This document shows positions 10,538-22,928 of a DNA stretch of 54,572 bases, piece by piece. The notes under the pieces are model-generated. The model had not been told where the DNA came from. It saw only the letters and a list, made by a program, of their open reading frames with translations, and ran no database searches. Both the position numbers and the translations under genes were made by a program. Within the stretch, counting starts at the first letter, position 1, and each line of letters opens with the position of its first letter. The DNA is from Chara braunii (Eukaryota > Streptophyta > Charophyceae > Charales > Characeae), in NCBI GenBank assembly GCA_003427395.1, contig BFEA01000254.1:86568-141139 (forward strand), read 5' to 3'.

Positions 10538-11420
10538 CTCTACCACGTTTTTTTTTTTTTTTTTTTTTTTTGTCTCATTCTTCTCCTCCATTTCGTCGTG
10601 CTCTTTTCCTTCTTCGTTATTTCTTCGTCTTCTTTTCTTTCTTTTTTTGTCGTTTCTTCTTCTATTTCTTCTTATTCTTCATCAATTCTTTTTTTTCTTC
10701 TCCTTTTTTTTGTTGCCGCCTCTTCTTCTTTTTCTTGTTTTTTTTTTTTTTTTTTTCCTTCTTCTTCTTCTTCTTCCGCTCTCCACTTCTTCCTCCCTGT
10801 TTCTTCCTCCACCATAGCGCTTCATCAGCAAATCATCATCTTTTGTTTTGGGGGGGGGAGTGCTTGATTATGTTTCTGATCCGTCTACCATAGCCTCCCT
10901 CCTCCCTCCATAGACTCCTTCCCCCCTCCTCCTCCATCAGTCTCCTTCCCCGTCCTCCTACCTCCTTAGACTCCCTCCCTCCATTAGTCTCCCTTCCCCG
11001 TCCTCCTCACTCTGTAGGCTCGCTCCATAGGTTCTCCCCCTCCTTCTTCTTCTTCCATTCTTCTTCATCTTCTTCTTCCTCCTCTTCTTACTCTTTCCCT
11101 CTCTTCTTCTTCTTCTTCTTCCATTTTTCTTCATCATCTTCTTCTTTCTTCTCTTCTTACTCTCTACAGTCTTTTTCAAATGTCATAGTCCTCTTTTTCT
11201 TCTTCTTTTTCCTTTCTTTTTCGTTAGAGTTTTGCCCCTACCTCCTCCTACCTTCGATAGAGTCGTGTTCCTAGCTCCTCGTACCTCCTGCCATAGTCCC
11301 CCCTCGTCCTTCCTTCCTCCCGCCATAGTCCTCTCTCCTTCCTCCCGCCATAGTCCTCCCTCCTTCGTCCCGCCAAAGTCCTCCCCCTCCTCTCTCCTGC
11401 CATAGCCCCCCCCCCCCAAG
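10463..11420 (+). repeat. T73 homopolymer followed by a polypyrimidine tract and 30-bp repeats
   Basis: An uninterrupted run of about 73 T (10463-10535) is followed by about 900 bases that are almost only C and T. Within 10885-11040 and 11283-11412 a unit of about 30 bases, CCTCCCGCCATAGTCCTC, recurs imperfectly. The 211-codon plus-strand frame is open only because a purine-poor strand rarely forms stop codons; I do not regard it as a gene. Confidence 0.85.
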
Positions 11421-11639
11421 GCCCTCCAACACACAGAAATCAATATGGCAGAAAAAACAAAATGAGGCCGGATTTGGGCAGTACTCGGTAAGCACAGCAA
11501 ACCCCCATAAACCAAAAAAAAAAAAAAAAAATCGGTGGATTATTTTCATGCCCGAGGTACCCCGGGCGAGGTACCTACCCGGGCGAGGCGCCTGAGGCGC
11601 CCAGCCAAGCGCCCCGGGAAAACTAGGACTACAAATTTT

Positions 11640-13790
11640 TTTGCTGATTTTGGTCAGAACAAGGGGAGATGTTATCGGATTTTCGGCACTTCGGCAACAC
11701 CGTTGTTAAGCTCATCGGTCCTGTCGTAGGGCTTGGCCATAGGTATGGTTGACTCACTCGTTGGTGCGGCAATGGTATGCGAGACACGTCCTGCAAAATC
11801 CTATGTGACATGGTCGGGGGGGTCCCGCTTGTGGGATTGATGTGCTCGACAACGTTTGTGGGCAACGACAGGGGATTGTAAGGGGATATATTGACACATT
11901 GACGGTACATCGACGGTGCTGATTTCAAAAAGGAAGGGTTGCAAAAAATTTTCGTCACAAAGCATCATTTTTTTGGTTAGTAGGTGGGCGATATTGGTCT
12001 GAGGCGAGCAGGGTTTTTTTTTTTTTTTTCGTGTCGTTGGGACTACGTCGGGTCTGTGTGGGAAGTTGTAACCATTATAGGACTATGGGGCCATTTGAGA
12101 CTATGGGGCACAACGCAAGAGCGATAATTTTTATTTTGGGTTGAAAGAGTATTTTTTTTTATTGTGTGGCGGTGATTTTCTCTCACTCTGTTAGCGTGCA
12201 TTGGGGGTTGGTTGATTTTTTTTTACTATGTTGTCTGGTGTCCCAACATTGTGTTAAGCCTTGGAACACGGTGGCTAGTAAATGGTCTGCGGCACTGGGG
12301 TTGCCTTAAACTCATACGAGGATTGCAAGTGAACATTTTTTAGTTTGACGAATATTATCTTTTATTTGTGGGAACACTACTTGGTCTTCCTTAATGAGTC
12401 AGTTTGTGTTCTTCAACCAAAGATTTATGATTATATCTTGTTAATTATTCGTATTTTGTTTGTTTACATCAATATACTCTCAAGTACCAATGTTCATGAT
12501 CTTCTTAATAGAATATTAACGTAGCATATGGCTTATAGTCTCTTGACAACTGTGTGAACTGACACTTGCTTGACCCTGTTTCATTGAATGCTCTTTAGAA
12601 AGGTAGATGAAATGTGTGTTCCTGTGTGAATAAGAAATGTCAAACCTGGAATTGTGGTTTGTTAATATTTGTTTTTTTGAATTTTGTTTGAATTTGTGTG
12701 CATGTACGAAAAATTATTATATGAAAGGGAACTTATGTATATGACTTTTTTATTTTTAGTTGGCAGTTTTTTATCTTTATTCTTGATTGACGGATATTTT
12801 AGAAAGTTTAGCGTAGTGTAAATTGAACTAAATTATCGAGAAAGTAAACCCTTTTCGATAACAAAGTGAAAAGAGTTGATATGAACTTAGTTTTATCCTA
12901 AGGATATCTGTTATGTCCCGAATGACTCATCTTGTCTATGTTTGTTCAAACGTTTCTTATTCTCTACCGCTTCCGACCTTATTTCGTTTAAGTAACTTTT
13001 GCGGGGGACGGAAGGATTAATGATTCCATTAAGAGTATGAGAGTTCCCCTTTCTCTAGGGAGCATTTGGGGCGTGGGTTCGTTGCTCTAGGAGCTGCCTC
13101 TGTAATTGACCCAGAGTAAATTGTCCTTACGAGGAGGTACTCTGCCTATTCAAAGAAGACAACCCGACTTCTAAGATTTGAGTTTTGCGCTCGAGCGAGT
13201 AGGAGGGGTACCAAGGACTACTTCCTAGAAGATTGGACGCGCGACAAGTAAGGAGGATCGTTTGCTCTTTCTAATCACTAGCAGGAGGGGGCCTACTTAG
13301 GAATTCTATAGGTGGATGCCTTAAGTGTCACCGTAGAACTGAGAGACTAGTGCCTTAAACCATCAGTTCATTGTCGTGCACTGGGAATGGACCTCAGTCG
13401 TTCGGAAGAGGCGCGGTAGAGGCCTGGCAGGACAGTGGTGGTGGACCCAAAAAAACTTTGTCGTGTGCCTAGGTCCAATGTTGGGCATAAGCCACACGAG
13501 TGAAAACGCGTGCTTAGCGAAGAAAAAGAAAAACATGGCACCAAAAAAAAAAATACAAAAGGAAAACACACGTACAAGGCAACAAAAATAAATAAATAAA
13601 TAGTTGTCACTCCGGAAAAAAAACAACGATGCAAAAAAAAAAAAAGAAAAAAAAAAAGGATCCCGTTGGAGCTGTTACGCCCGAAAAATAGCAACGTTGT
13701 AGAAAAAAACAAAAGGAATAATAAAAACAAAAGGACAAAAACAATTGCGAGGAAGTGTGGCAAAGATCCTCGCTCCACCACTCACCAATG
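11640..13790. other. No gene seen
   Basis: Stops occur densely in all frames from about 11960 to 13360. The frames at 13363-13790 are low-complexity A/T readings. No transposon ends or RNA genes were recognised. Confidence 0.55.
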
Positions 13791-13794
13791 CAAG

Positions 13795-14400
13795 TTGATA
13801 ATGGGCCTCGGTGCACTACTCTCGACATGCACAACAGACAAAAATCATTCTCGTGCATCTTTCCATATTACAGTGGAAGATTCACTCTCGTTTTGCACAT
13901 TTCGATAGTAATGCAACGAGGTCCAATGTATATATTTGTCGAGAACATGGCACGATAAAGCACTGCAGTTTTTTTTTTTTTTTTTTTACAACAGGGTTTT
14001 TTACTGCCACCGATTCTTCCCAGCCTGTTCCCTTGCGATGAGTGGTGGAGGCGGGCTGGAAGACTCGACCCTGACTAAGGGCACACTCACACTTGGACTC
14101 GATAGACTCATCGCTAGATGCGTTTGCGGTCCAGTTCATCCACCAAACCGTAACTGCGGATGTCAATACGCCCTGATTTATTTTTTTTTAGAAAGTGCGC
14201 CCTGATTTTTTTTTTTCCAGAAAGTGCGCCCTGATTTCGGATGATGGGACCCCGTCTTTTCTGCTCTATAGAAGGCTGCCCTCCACTACTCTCCACATGC
14301 AAAAAAGACAAAAATATAGTGGTGTATCTTTCCATGTTATAGCGGAAGATTCATTCTCACTGTCAACATTTTGTGAGTAGTGCAGCAAGGCGCACTGTCA
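13795..14400 (+). repeat. Diverged direct repeat, about 115 bp per copy
   Basis: 13815-13930 and 14283-14390 share the order CACTACTCTC, ACATGCA, AGACAAAAAT, TCTTTCCAT.TTA, GGAAGATTCA, then GTAGTGCA-like sequence. Pieces of the same phrase occur at 33-55 (GGAAGATTCATTCTC) and near 25978. Between them GAAAGTGCGCCCTGATTT recurs (14190-14240). This suggests a dispersed element duplicated locally. Confidence 0.6.
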
Positions 14401-14467
14401 TGTCATGATAGTATTCCTTGTGTCCAACGTTTTTTTTTTCTTTTTTTTTTGTTTTTCTTTTATGGAA

Positions 14468-14512
14468 AAGGCAATGGTCATGAAATATTATCATTGAACT
14501 GACGGGTCCCAA
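14468..14512 (+). repeat. Dispersed repeat copy (GGCAATG...ATATTATCATTGAACT)
   Basis: The sequence closely matches 20768-20812: GGCAATG, then GA(A/G)ATATTATCATTGAACT, then CGGGTCCC or CGGCCCC. Related phrases occur near 36838-36890 and 38500-38530 together with TAATTCAGAA and GTTCGTC. It is probably an old interspersed repeat. Confidence 0.45.
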
Positions 14513-15204
14513 GTTCTTTCTTTTTTCTATTTTTGAATCTTGTTGATGTGCTTTCATGGATCCGAGCTCTCGTTGGGTAGTGCATGAGTGAAAACAATGT
14601 GCGTGAACGACATACAACCTTCTTTTTGTTCTAGTTATTCGTGGCAGGTCCAACACTTCAGTTCGCAGGGAGGCCGGTGCCGATACCACCCACAATTTGC
14701 CAAGGGATGGTACCGGTCACTTTCAGACTCGGCAAAATATGTTTTTTGGTTCGTCAAAATAGTCATGGGTGAGTTGGTGGTTTTTTAAAAACCCGGTCTA
14801 ATGAAAATCTAATCTAAAGTGGTAGCATGTAAGCGTCGCTCTCGTGGATAGAGTTCCGCCATAAGAAGTGTGGACTCGAGGTAGATAGGTCACGTGGTGA
14901 CTCTCTTTGGGAAAAAGCAACGATTGTGACAACGTTTCGAGTATCCTTTTGATAAAGATGGGTACTTCGTCATTCGTGGAACATAAAGAGTAATCATTGT
15001 CATAGAAAATAAAAACTTAGTTGCCCACAGTCAATATAGGAATGAAACGACTTCACTCATCGCGTCAAAACGAAGATGGTCTGACTACCTTATCAGTTTT
15101 ATCGGGATAATCTTAAGGGTCAAACATTTCGTTAACTTTATTTATGTAGTACTTGGTTGAGTTCGACTTGAGTTGGTCGATATCGATTCCATGTTATCTG
15201 ATAT

Positions 15205-15375
15205 ATTAAAACTCATAGGGATAAGGCGTAAAGTTCAGGTACAGGTGTAAGCAAAGTTGTATCGTGATGTGACGAATCGAAAACCAACCTATTTTAAAAA
15301 AAATAACAGAAGACGATCCCTATTATTAAAACTCATGGGGATAAGGCATCAGGTTCAGGTACAGGTGTAGAATGA
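15205..15375 (+). repeat. Local direct duplication
   Basis: ATTAAAACTCATAGGGATAA...GTTCAGGTACAGGTGTA at about 15205-15253 recurs at about 15326-15374 with few changes. The spacing is about 120 bp. Confidence 0.8.
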
Positions 15376-15536
15376 GACAAACCAATCAGATCTTCAATCG
15401 GAATCACCAATAAAAACTTATAACACGATACATGTGAAATTTCAATACTAATTAAATTTCAAATGCATGGAGAATAAACCCCCATATCACATCTCGCTTA
15501 AATCCTCCTAAAATTAAATCTCAATTTACCTATCAA

Positions 15537-16297
15537 CAGGGTTGTCAGGCCAAACGTACGGAGACCCCTCAGCTGACCCCCGAACGTTCACGCGTTCGGG
15601 TCCCTGTACGGGGCCCGAACCTGAAGGGGTTCGGACCCCACAAAAAAATATTTTGACACCTAAATATTATAATTTTTTGCTGAATTTGTTTTTACGAGTT
15701 TATTGTGATGTAGGGTATCTCCATCTTAATTTTGAAGTCATTATGTTCAACCAAAACAACATGAAAAATCGGCAAAGATGGTGGTGTATAAACTTACTTG
15801 CCCACTCACTGATTTGTTTTTATTTATCTTTTCACTTGTTGTTTTTCATTTATTTCATGACGTAAAAAAAATATATATTTTTTCAAACTTTATTTGTAGA
15901 TTTTTTATTATGTAAGATACTCATATGTAAATTTCATGGCATTTGTCACAGTGAAACAAAAATAAAAAATCGCTAAAGATGATGGTGTCAAAAATGTCCT
16001 CGCCCACTCAATAATTTTATTCTCGTTTTTTTTTTAATTTTTATTATTATTATTTATTTTTAGTATTAGATTTTTATTTCAAATTTCGTAAAGATCTTGG
16101 ATGTAACGTTGTGTCAAATGTTATTTAGTTTATTCTTTTGCATAACACATATATTTTTCAGATTTTTTGGATTTGTTTATTTATTTATTTATTTTGGTTC
16201 ACGTTCGGTCGTTCGACCGAACTCATTGAGAGGGGGTGCCGAACTTTCGGGCGTTCGGGTTCGGGTGTTCGGTCCGTCCCAAACGCCGGCAACCCTG
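15537..16297 (+). mobile_element. Nonautonomous hAT-like element, family 2 (CAGGGTTG ends), copy 1
   Basis: The left end is CAGGGTTG and the right end is CAACCCTG, giving a 761-bp element. The flanks CCTATCAA (15529-15536) and CATATCAG (16298-16305) agree at 6 of 8 positions, consistent with an aged 8-bp duplication. CAGGG ends plus 8-bp duplications are the hAT pattern. Both termini are GC-rich, with many CGTTCGG motifs. The AT-rich interior holds two related units of about 205 bp (about 15690-15895 and 15900-16100), each with an ATCG.(C/T)AAAGATG.TGGTG motif and a CGCCCACTCA-like motif. There is no transposase ORF. Confidence 0.85.
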
Positions 16298-16399
16298 CAT
16301 ATCAGTGAATGTCAAAAGAAAAAGGAAACATTAAACAGCATCGCCCCTCTACATGGGGGATTGCCAAAACTTTTTCCATTGAAATATAATTTAACTCAT

Positions 16400-16830
16400 C
16401 GAAACTAAGAAAATTTCGACAACACTCTCTCTATTAAAAGTGTCATTCCATAATTTAAAGTTCGTTGAATATGAAATTTGAAAACGATCCTGGACCTCAC
16501 AGAGTCAAATTTGTCTAATTCGTCGAATTATATAAAAAATTGTGTTGCATCTCCATTAGAGAAGTGGGTTTCCCATATTTATACTAAGTCGAATATGAAT
16601 TCAAGATAAAACTTGAGTGTTACCAATATAAAATTTAACTAACTCTTTAGATTTGCAGAACTTTCGGCAAAACTTCCCCTATAAAAGTGTCTTTTAAAAT
16701 TTTATACAAAGCTAAATACAAAATCTAAAAACTTCACAAAGTTAAATTTTGTCTAAACACTCTGAATTAATGAAAATTTTGCCAAAACCTCCCCTAGAAC
16801 GATAGTTTTTTTTAATTTTTACTAAACCAT
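16400..16830 (+). repeat. Degenerate satellite, units of about 120-135 bp
   Basis: About four units share TTTGCCAAAACCTCCCCTA, TAAAAGTGTC, TTTATAC.AAG.C(G/A)AATA and CACAAAGTTAAATTTTGTCTAA blocks (near 16405, 16540, 16672, 16776). They are heavily diverged. Confidence 0.6.
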
Positions 16831-17079
16831 AAATGACACTTAGATAAAAGTTGAAATTCGTAAAGGCAAAAATCGAATCAACTCTTATAGCTCCAACACA
16901 TGAAGATCATTTACATCAATTATGTATCAAAGTTACGACTCTAAGTAAGTACAACTCTCACTCAACCGCATGCAAGTTCATACTATAGTAGATAAGTACT
17001 CTCACCAAAGTCCCAAATTATTTTGTTATACAAGTAGTTGGTTGAGCCCTCAAGCGATTAACCTTTTACACCTGCTTAC

Positions 17080-17740
17080 ATAGGGCATTGAGTTAGGTCA
17101 TTCATCTTAGAAACAATGCGCAACTCTTTATCTTAGATATACACGAACAAGTTGCATAACTACTTCTCTCTTCATTGGGCACGTGACTAAGTCATTCAAC
17201 TTAGAAACCCTGCTTGGTCGCCCTGAGTTGTGTAAATATCCAATATTTAATAATTCTCTGACCTCTCTTCAGAATATGGGCATACGACTAAGTTCTTCAA
17301 CTTATAAATAACGCTTAGCTTGCTTAGTTTATTTCCAATTATACTCTTGACTTTATCTTTTTCTAACTGATACGGCTTATGTTGAACCATTCATCTTATA
17401 AACAATGTTCAACTGTCTGTTCACATGCAAATATAAATAAAGTATTTCCAGTTGTATTTTTTTGTGCTTAGTGTGTGGCTTCAGTCTAAACATTCGGCTT
17501 GGAAACAATGCTTAACCCTTCATTCAGCCTAGAAACATTGTTCTGTCTATCCTAAGTCACACAAAAACATGAAGTTGGACCATTTAGTCCAAGTTAAGTT
17601 AGGAAAAAAAAAAAAAAAAAAAGATAGACAAAGTCATTTAGCTTAGAAACAATGTTTGGTCTTAAAAATCAAATAAGCAAACCCTCGGAAATAAACACAG
17701 GATTAAGGTTATTCAACTTAGAAACAAAGCTTAGCTTTTG
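17080..17740 (+). repeat. Degenerate tandem array with period of about 96 bp
   Basis: A core TCATTCAACTTAGAAACAAT (with changes) recurs near 17096, 17192, 17290, 17384, 17487, 17518, 17632 and 17709. Most spacings are 94-103 bp. The inter-core sequence is diverged. Confidence 0.75.
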
Positions 17741-17879
17741 ATCGACCCGACCAAACAGAATGAAACTTAAATTTACGCATGCATTCCTTTTAATTAATAT
17801 AAATTGAATTATTAAAAAAAAAAATCATAAAGAAACGCATGCATACCTTTCATACAAACTAGAAAGGTATAGTGGTAGG

Positions 17880-20767
17880 GGTTTAGTAGGCTCACACAGG
17901 TTAAAGGACGAATACCTGTCAGTTCTCTATCTCCAGAACCTCGCCTATATTCTGGCAGAGCTCTGCAATCGGTGCGGTAACCTCCCACAAAGGTCTTGTT
18001 GCGGTCCTACGGGTTGCAATCCCGCATGCGACCTTCGTCTATGAAACAGAATATACTTAAATCAAGAAGGACAGAAGGAGAAAAGTCAAACTCTCGAGAT
18101 ACAGTTAGGGATTAGGGGACAGACTCAACTCATACGAAAGGACTTTGTTGCCTTGATGCTCGTGAGGGTCCCGCAATGATGGTCAATAAACGCAATAAAA
18201 TGGTCGAAATGGCCTTGAGACGCAGAGCGATTGCACCCTGAAGATCCTCCAAGTTACAGCGATAACGCCGTTGCAGAGTTTGATTACATCTCCAAGTTAC
18301 AATGTTTTGTCCCTGACAAAAAATCTGTTGCGCAACCTTAAAGAGTCACGTTTCAATAATACACACACCATGCATTCTATTTGAATATGACGTTAAGAAC
18401 CCTGCATGGACCAACGGTCGAAGCCTTCTACGCATAACAAAAGAATGCTCGGTTATCAACCAAAATGAGGTTTCGTTTCGTAACCAAGTTAGCTCCGGCT
18501 AATCACTTACCAACTAGAACGGTCATGCACCACCTATAAAATTGAGGAATGATTTTCAGTCGGATAATCCCTGTTATGTTTGGTCTTGTTCGTCGCCATA
18601 GGAATCCGATTCTTCGCTGAAAAGTTTCGTCCCGAATAACAAATGTCTTATTATCAATAATAATTCAGTTTATAAAGGCCAACTTCATGCTATTTTATGA
18701 GAATAGTTGGCCACAGGGAATTATAGGAGATCTGACAATAGCTAAGCACCATGCTCACACTTAGATTTGCGGCGTCTTTCTCTCACTAAGATGCAACAAG
18801 TTAGTAGTCCTCAATAACCGATGCACAATGTTGTTGTAGTTTCACTCATGACTTACTGTTATTACTCATAACGAATCCAGTCATAATAACGATCAAGTTC
18901 TCCCAAAGGGTTAGCGAAAGGAAAAAACAAAGTGCAAGCAACGGCGTTCGCGTTTCTCTTTTGCCTCTTTACTCCTTTTTTTACAATCTTTCTCTCACGT
19001 AGACTTTATCTTAGCCAAGAGTTTGCAACTGGGAATGCATCTGACCTCCTTCGAACTTGATACATCCATAAAATAAAGCAACTACTCAAAGTCGAAGATG
19101 GCCATGAAATAATGGTGGCAGCGACGATCTTGATGATGAGCAAACTGACAAAAAAAACTCCGAGAATAGCGTCCGTCGTACCACTTATTAATATAAAAAG
19201 TAAGAATGAACCTCCCGTTTCAACATGGCCATGTGCACCTCCCACACAAAACCCCCCTTTCATGGTCCCAACAGGCTTGCTCACACTCAAGCTTTTAGTC
19301 CCTAATTGTAGTTGGCAGGTGGTTCATTCGCAATAAGCCCGTCTTTCCTTGTCTCTGGTTTCTCTCCCTCTCAAAGCCTATTGTTCCTTTCTCCTCAAGC
19401 GCACCTGGCCCGAAAGCTTGACATGACCATTCGATCTCCATCACATGTAGCGCTAGCAGGAAAGCGCAGACATGTAGGAGGTGGTCATTGTTGTGTCAAG
19501 CAAAGTCGACTACGAACGGGGCGACGACACAAGCAAAGCGGAAGCTACAAGCAGGACACGCTTAACAAGTCACTCGCAGTAGGACAACCAGGGAGGAGAA
19601 TCATGACAACGATAGGTGCGATCACGACAATGTTAATGGTCACAATGGTGGGGATGATCACGATGATGATGGAGAACACTACGATAGAGATGTGACGATC
19701 AATATCATAACAACGGTGCGATAATGCGTCACTCTACACTACTTTCCAAAGGTGCAAAATGATAATGAATCTTTTGCTAAAATAGGGAAAGATACATCAT
19801 CAGCTCAAACTTTTTTTATCCTACGCAACCCACAACCTCCACACTGTCGAATCCACCCACTAACCCCTAAATCGGATTTCATCATCGGATTCGTTCATCC
19901 TCAAAACCCCCAGACAACATCTCAGTTCATTAAAAAATGTCGAGAAACGGTCGAGTAACTCAATATTTCAACCTCCCCCTTCTTCTTCATTTTTCTCGGG
20001 CATATATGCACACTCATTTTTTCTCTTTTCTCATCACCTCTTACTTCATTCAAAAATCTATTACTCAGATTCGCCCTACTTCTAAACCCCTACCTAGCAC
20101 TTTACCTCGCTTATTTTCACTTAGAAAGGGGTGAGTTACACCTTCTCTGCTCCGCCTATTATTTCCCAACATCTCCTTTATTGAATGTATCTAACTTTCT
20201 CAGCACTCGTTGCCTCATCCTCCCCATTTTTTTTCTTCCTTCACCTCATCCCCGTGGTCGTCCCTCTCGTCCTCTCGGCCAACGCAACTCTGGTTGCGAC
20301 AGAGCGCGCGGAGGTCCGATAGCTATTCAACAGCTCCAGCTATCATGAGGGAAACTTTTGAGGGAATCAGGAACTAGATAGTTTGAGTAGTCTTTTGTCC
20401 CTATACCCAGTCCGACGAACAGTTTGCACGACAGTATCGTTGCGGGCCTCCACCAACGCCCCCTGGGCTCACCAAGCCCCGACCTGCTCATACATAGTTC
20501 ATCATATTTCAGGTATCTGCCGACATGCTCCCACTCAAACCTCTCAAAACATATCTTAAATAACAACCGATACACCTACAAAAGGGCCCCGCCCCTCAGG
20601 TTTTCTTTCGCCTCGTGTGTCGAGCACCCACCAGACCCATCGAAAGAGGCATGTGCTCAATGTTCTTGACTGCTGTGACACTCACCTACGGGGGGGGTTT
20701 CAATCACTCCCCACCACCATGCCGGTAGCAGCAACCCGTACTCCCAGGGCACCCTATGTCAAGTAAG
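17880..20767. other. No recognisable gene
   Basis: Short frames only. Around 19490-19700 one frame reads as an Asp/His/Asn-rich stretch (GDDHDDDGEHYDRD), which could be decayed gag-like or low-complexity coding DNA, but stops interrupt it. No transposon ends were identified. Confidence 0.45.
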
Positions 20768-20812
20768 GAAGGGCAATGACCTTGAGATATTATCATTGAA
20801 CTATCCGGCCCC
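20768..20812 (+). repeat. Dispersed repeat, second copy
   Basis: This is the partner of 14468-14512, with the same phrase ATATTATCATTGAACT inside GGCAATGACC...CGGCCCC. Confidence 0.45.
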
Positions 20813-20964
20813 TAATAATTCAGAATGATTTTATTTTATTCATCTTATCACAATTATGTTCGAACTTGGGTTTGTATTCCAACAATTATAGGACTGTGCC
20901 AACTAAGGTAAGCCCATCGATTTTACGACGGGTCTTGAAACCGATCACCGACAAAGGCATAAGT

Positions 20965-21030
20965 AACAATAAAAATAAAAGTAAAAATAAAAATAAAAGT
21001 AAAAATAAAAATAAAAATAAAATGAAAAAC
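20965..21030. repeat. (AAATAA/AAAGTA)n simple repeat
   Basis: A tract of AATAAAAATAAAAGTA-type units. It is simple-sequence DNA with no coding potential. Confidence 0.8.
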
Positions 21031-21640
21031 TGAACGATAAACGAAAGAAGGACCGTTGTCGCTAGCCTTTGACCTTGCGCACCCTCACACCTCGCAGGGT
21101 TGCACCTCGTCGTTGACACATCGCGTGCGCCGCTCATTCAGGCGGGGACTCAACTTTCTCCCACACGTGCGCTTGTATACATATATACATGGTCATCAAC
21201 CTGTACGTACGGAGGTCCCTGGGCCAACCTCCGTACACACGGGCGTTTGGGGTCTCGTTCGAGGTCCGAACCTGAAGGCATTTAACTCCCGTCAAAAATT
21301 ATTTCGGTGCCTAATTTTTATTTTATTTTTTATTTTTAGTTCTTTAGGATATGAGGTACATGCCTATAAATTTTGAAGTCATTTTGCTAAGGGGGAAAAA
21401 AAAAAAAATCAAGGATCACGGTGTTGAAACATACTTGCCCATTTACTTTTTGTTTTTGTTTTTTTTTTTACTTTTTTTTGTCACTTTATTTCAGAGCATA
21501 AAAAAAAAAATACTTTTTGAAACTTTTTTGATGAGTTTTGTATTATATGCATTACACATCTATTAATTTCGAAAATATTTGCCTATGCCAAAAAAAGGAA
21601 AGATCGAAAAAGATGATGGTGTCGAAAATATGCTTGCGCA

Positions 21641-22391
21641 CAGGGTTGCTGGCGTTTGGGATGGGCCGAACGCCCGAACGTTTGGCACCCTCTCTCAACG
21701 CGTTTGATCGCTTGGACGAATGCGGACAAAAAATTAAAAAAAAAAAAAATCAGAAAATTTGAAACAAATATATGCTATGCAGCGGAATAAAATGAACAAC
21801 ATTTGCCTCAACGTTACATCCAAATTCTTTACCAAATTTGAAATAAAACTCAAATAATAAAAATAAAAATATAATGAAAATTAGAAAAAATAAAATGAGA
21901 AGGAAATTATTGAGTGGGCGAGCACGTTTTTGACATCGCCATCTTTGGCGATTTTTCATTTTTGTTTGGCTATGACAAATGCCATGAAAATGTATGTATG
22001 TATATCTTACATAATAGAGAATCTACAAATAAAGTTTGAAAAAATAATAATTTTTTTCATGCCCCGAAATAAAGAAAAAAACAATAGTGAAAAGAGAAAA
22101 AAAACAAATTAGTGAGTGGGAAAGCAAGTTTTGAGACCACCATCTTTGCCGATTTTTTTTTTTTTTTTTTACTGCACCAAATGACTTTAAAATTAAGAGG
22201 AAGATACCTTAAATCATAAAAAATTCACAAAAAAATAAAATAAAATAAATAATAATAATAATATTAAGGTCCCAAAATATTTTTTTTACGGGGTCCAAAC
22301 CCCTGTGGTTCGGACTCCGTACGGGGACCTAAACGCCCGAACGTTTGAGGGTCAGCTTAGGGGCCTTTGTACGTTCGGTCTGGCAACCCTG
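21641..22391 (-). mobile_element. Family 2 hAT-like element B, nested in A
   Basis: It starts CAGGGTTGCTGGCGTTTGGG and ends GGTCTGGCAACCCTG, so it is reversed relative to copy 1. It is 751 bp. Flanks CTTGCGCA (21633-21640) and CTTGTGCG (22392-22399) agree at 6 of 8 positions. Two inverted internal motifs (CGCCATCTTTGGCG 21937-21950 and CACCATCTTTGCCG near 22139-22152) match the internal units of the other copies. Confidence 0.85.
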
Positions 22392-22460
22392 CTTGTGCGC
22401 TCACTATTTTTTTTATATTTTTTTTAATGTTTATTATATATAATTATTTTCAGTATTTTC

Positions 22461-22639
22461 CTAGGCTACCAGAGTGGCCCAGGCCCACTTGCCCGGCCGG
22501 GCCAAAAAGAAATTAAAAAATAGAAAAAATAAAAAATATTTTTAAATTAAAATTTTTATTTTAAATTTGGTAAAGAATTTGGATTTGACCCTAAGGCAAA
22601 ATCTGTTCAATTTAGTTTTCTGCATAACATAGTTGTTTT

Positions 22640-22677
<38 letters not shown>

Positions 22678-22753
22678 GGACCTTCCCTGCTGCTTGCACG
22701 ACTGGGCCGCCAGGGAAAATAGGGTGACCCAGGCGGCCCGGCTGGTAGCCTAG
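22461..22753 (+). mobile_element. hAT-like MITE, family 1, copy 2, nested in A
   Basis: It begins CTAGGCTACCAGAGTGGCCC and ends CTGGTAGCCTAG. It is 293 bp and flanked by perfect 8-bp duplications GTATTTTC (22453-22460 and 22754-22761). It is closely similar to 8651-8942 at both ends, with an AT-rich centre and a T tract. The perfect duplication makes it one of the younger insertions here. Confidence 0.92.
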
Positions 22754-22928
22754 GTATTTTCTTTTTAATTCACAATTGGGAAGGTATTTGAATGTAATGC
22801 TCTGACAAATATTGTTTATTTTATTTTTCTCTTCATAATTATTATTATTATTGTCCTCGTTCGGCCCGAATAACCGAACGCATTCCCAAGGGGTCCCGTA
22901 CGTTCGGGTGTTCAGCCCATCCCGATCG

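Larger units (their letters stand above)
21205..22928 (+). mobile_element. Family 2 hAT-like element A, interrupted by two later insertions
   Basis: The GC-rich left part (CGTACGGAGGTCC...ACCTCCGTAC) starts near 21205 and the GC-rich right part ends near 22928. The body resumes across two insertions. At 21641-22391 a reverse family 2 copy is inserted, and at 22461-22753 a family 1 MITE. The body phrases on either side (GATGGTGTCGAAAATATGC | CTTGTGCGCTCACTA, and CAGTATTTTC | GTATTTTCTTTTTAA) rejoin correctly. The terminal CAGGGTTG is missing on both sides, and element C follows directly. Confidence 0.7.

Noticed and set aside
10232-10867. 211-codon frame
   Set aside because: It is mostly a translation of T and C/T tracts (poly-Phe and Ser), not a protein.
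9969-11625. A large element bounded by CTAGCCCGGGCGCT and AGCGCCCCGGG...CTAG
   Set aside because: The inverted match needs gaps, and no target duplication flanks it; the interior is simple sequence.
15537-16297. CRISPR-like or phage-like array in GC-rich CGTTCGG repeats
   Set aside because: Repeats are transposon ends in a eukaryotic window; spacing and structure do not fit a CRISPR array.
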